From JAABRU01 sp050180235 (GTDB lineage Bacteria; Desulfobacterota; Desulfobacteria; Desulfobacterales; Desulfococcaceae), in contig JBFXEJ010000008.1 in the NCBI GenBank assembly GCA_050180235.1, positions 1 to 64,000 on the forward strand: a DNA stretch of 64,000 bases. Reading direction: 5' to 3'. Both the position numbers and the translations under genes were made by a program. The notes beneath the pieces were generated by a model, which saw only the letters and a list, made by a program, of their open reading frames with translations, made no database searches and was not told the DNA's origin. Positions 61,942 through 64,000 of this stretch are shown piece by piece (position 1 is the stretch's first letter; the number at the start of each line of letters is the position of its first letter).

Positions 61942-64000
61942 CAGATTTTGCAAATTCCCCAGTCCACACCATGCCTTATCCTGGCCTGCGGCCTTTCCGC
62001 AGGAAAGAGGCCGATCTGTTTTTCGGACGGGAAGAGCAGGTGGAGCGGCTGCTGGAAATGCTTGCGCAGAAACGCTTTCTCGCGGTGATCGGGCCGTCCG
62101 GCTGCGGCAAATCCTCTCTGGTGGCGGCAGGACTGATTCCCGCGCTGGAACTGGGGCTGCTGAAAAACGCGGGGGAATACTGGAAAATCGCACAGATGCG
62201 CCCCGGTTCCGATCCCCTGAAAAACCTGGCCCGTAAACTGCTGGATGCAGAGGCTTTCGGGGACGCAAGAGGAAAAGACGAACAGTCCCTTGCGTTTCTG
62301 CGGGCCACCCTGCAGCGGGGGCCCAGGGGACTGGCCGAGGCTTTGGCAGAAACCCCGCTTCCGGAAAATCACAGCCTGCTGATTATTGCGGATCAGTTTG
62401 AGGAAATCTTCCGGTACCGCAGCCAGGTCATCAACGAGGCCGAGGCATTCACGGATCTGCTCCTGGCCTGTGCGGAACTGGAAAATGTGTATGTGATTCT
62501 TACCATGCGCTCGGATTTTCTGGGGGAATGCGCGCTGTTTCCCGGACTGCCCGAAGCCATGAACCAGAGCCAGTTTCTCACGCCCCGGCTTACCAGGGAA
62601 CAGCGCAGGGGAGCCATTACCGGCCCTGCCGCCATGTTTGACGGAAACGTGGAACCCGCGCTGGTCAACCGGCTGCTCAATGACATGGCTGCAGAGGATA
62701 CGGATCAGTTGCCCGTGCTGCAGCATTGTCTCATGCGCATGTGGACGCAGAAAGGCCAATCCCGCGGGACTGTGCTGACCGTGCAGGATTACGAAGCCGC
62801 AGGAACCATGACGCAGGCTTTGTCCAATCATGCGGATGATGCATATGCGGAACTGGGGGAAGAGGAAAAAGCAGTGGCAGAAGTGATGTTCAGGTGCCTC
62901 TGCGATTACGCGGGCGCAGGCCGGGACACCCGGCGCCCCGCGGCATTGTCCGAAATTGCGGATGTGTGCGGAAAATCCATACAAACCCTTGCCCCTGTGG
63001 TGCAAACCTTTCAGAAAAACGACCGCTGTTTTCTGTTTAAGAATGCCGATGGCATTACAGACATCAGCCACGAAAGCCTGATCCGGCAGTGGGAAACGCT
63101 GAGAAAATGGGCAAAAGAAGAGGCGGAATCTGCGGATAAATACCGGCGGCTGGAGCAGACCGCACAGTTGTGGAAAAAAGGGGAAGCCGGGCTGCTGATA
63201 AGTCCTGAGCTGGATATGGCACTGAAATGGAAGGAAAAGCAGAAACCCGTTAAGCAATGGGCTGCGCGGTATGGGGATCATTTTGATCTGGCAATGGAAT
63301 TTCTGAATGCCAGTGAAGTAAAACAGAAAAAGGATGAAGAGGAGAAAAAACGGGAATTTCAGGAACGTACCCTTCATCTGTTTAACACATATCTGACCCA
63401 TGCTTCCCTGCTTGTCAAAATGGAAGACTACGCGGCAGCCCGGAAAATTCTGGAGCAGAGCCGGGAATTGGATAAGGAAATTCCCGCAACACGGCGCCAC
63501 GCGCGCAACCTGCTGGCCTGGTTTACCGACCTCATGGGCGGAACTGCGGAAAAGGTGTATCAGGGCGCAGACGTGCCTTTGTTTAATGTTGCCATCAGCC
63601 CGGACGGGAAAATCCTGGCTGCGGTAGGGGAAAAAGGAACCGTGGTTCTGTTTGATGCGGAATCCGGGGAAATCATCAGGCGGTTGGAAGGGCATGAGAA
63701 AGATGTTGGACAACAAGGCGCAGTCAGGGCAGCAGTTTTTCATCCGGATGGCAAATGGCTGGTCACAGCCGGAGATGACAGCCGCATCATCTTCTGGTCA
63801 GTGCCGGATGGGGAAAAACTTCGGGAGATACAGGCTCCGGGTAAAATATGGGAAATGGCTCTCAGTACTGACGGAAAAGTATTGGCAAGCGGCGGAACCG
63901 ATAATGATGTCACCTTATGGAATGCGGAAAGCGGTAAAAAAATCCGTACCATGCAGGGACATGGAGATAGCATAAAGAACCTTGCCTTCCACCCGGACGG
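61938..64000 (+). CDS. nSTAND-type ATPase with WD40 repeats, 5' part (runs off window)
   Basis: At least 687 residues, open at the window end. The N-terminus PYPGLRPFRRKEADLFFGR is the usual entry motif of nSTAND1-type ATPases. Walker A GPSGCGKSS lies at 52-60, Walker B LLIIADQFEEIF at 147-158, and SHESLIRQWETLRKW in the helical region near 380. A coiled stretch (~455-480) follows. WD40 repeats then start near residue 550 (NVAISPDGKILAAVGEKGTV, AVFHPDGKWLVTAGDD, NDVTLWNAESGKK) and continue past the edge. STAND proteins oligomerise when the repeat region senses a ligand. The start is preceded by AAAGGAGGGCCTT and overlaps the TIR gene by ATGA. Such a pair fits a prokaryotic immune or cell-suicide module. 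Confidence 0.92.
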   Translation, partial: MTDFANSPVHTMPYPGLRPFRRKEADLFFGREEQVERLLEMLAQKRFLAVIGPSGCGKSSLVAAGLIPALELGLLKNAGEYWKIAQMRPGSDPLKNLARKLLDAEAFGDARGKDEQSLAFLRATLQRGPRGLAEALAETPLPENHSLLIIADQFEEIFRYRSQVINEAEAFTDLLLACAELENVYVILTMRSDFLGECALFPGLPEAMNQSQFLTPRLTREQRRGAITGPAAMFDGNVEPALVNRLLNDMAAEDTDQLPVLQHCLMRMWTQKGQSRGTVLTVQDYEAAGTMTQALSNHADDAYAELGEEEKAVAEVMFRCLCDYAGAGRDTRRPAALSEIADVCGKSIQTLAPVVQTFQKNDRCFLFKNADGITDISHESLIRQWETLRKWAKEEAESADKYRRLEQTAQLWKKGEAGLLISPELDMALKWKEKQKPVKQWAARYGDHFDLAMEFLNASEVKQKKDEEEKKREFQERTLHLFNTYLTHASLLVKMEDYAAARKILEQSRELDKEIPATRRHARNLLAWFTDLMGGTAEKVYQGADVPLFNVAISPDGKILAAVGEKGTVVLFDAESGEIIRRLEGHEKDVGQQGAVRAAVFHPDGKWLVTAGDDSRIIFWSVPDGEKLREIQAPGKIWEMALSTDGKVLASGGTDNDVTLWNAESGKKIRTMQGHGDSIKNLAFHPD

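Noticed and set aside
61911..63743. Long minus-strand open frame (610 codons)
   Set aside because: It is antisense to the nSTAND ATPase, whose Walker motifs and ribosome site are clear. The frame is Pro/Cys/His-rich and lacks a start context.
1..64000. tRNA, tmRNA and rRNA genes
   Set aside because: No T-loop, CCA-end or rRNA core sequences were noticed on either strand. A covariance search was not possible, so a missed tRNA cannot be fully excluded.

Overview
The window looks like a chromosomal segment of a large-genome, sulfate-reducing bacterium of the Desulfobacterota (Desulfobacterales-like, possibly a filamentous or multicellular Desulfonema type). This rests on gene content and is inference. 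Pointers are secreted proteins with dockerin-like tails, a large locus of stand-alone response regulators, CBS protein and histidine kinases around an SLC13 permease, a DVU0772-type small protein, many palindromic MITE-like repeats, and a dense defense and conflict region.

Layout: (1) 1-10.6 kb holds extracytoplasmic proteins. They are a PKD-repeat protein cut by the window edge, a beta-propeller/papain-like peptidase, two further secreted proteins with dockerin-like ends (one behind a c-di-GMP-I riboswitch), and a metallo-beta-lactamase-fold protein with two cyclic-nucleotide-binding-like domains on the minus strand. (2) 11.07-28.12 kb holds five tandem paralogues of a type IIG restriction-modification protein. 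The first four overlap or almost touch. They are nearly alike up to the NPPY catalytic motif and then switch abruptly to different specificity halves. The fifth is a deletion and fusion product without the nuclease domain. (3) 28.8-36.2 kb is a minus-strand signalling locus: three response regulators, a CBS protein, two histidine kinases and an SLC13 permease, with a good sigma-54 promoter upstream of its central part. (4) 36.4-42.6 kb carries a UgpBAEC-type glycerol-phosphate importer followed by a glycerol-1-phosphate dehydrogenase, so uptake and oxidation appear linked. (5) 42.7-44.1 kb has two small genes. (6) 44.2-64 kb is an accessory region: an IS1-family element, a 192-bp MITE (two copies, both with 8-bp target duplications), a four-gene divergent Wadjet (JetABCD/MksBEFG-like) system bracketed by a partial duplication of the 5' end of a giant DUF3686-type ATPase gene, that complete ATPase gene, an Rpn/PD-(D/E)XK family gene broken by the MITE, and a translationally coupled pair of a multi-TIR protein and an nSTAND-WD40 ATPase that runs off the window.

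The most unusual item is the type IIG array. One operon would deliver several DNA specificities from nearly identical catalytic cores, and its architecture suits specificity exchange by homologous recombination. The Wadjet locus between duplicated sequences, the split TIR/STAND pair and the Ugp-G1PDH coupling come next. I saw no tRNA, rRNA or CRISPR array.
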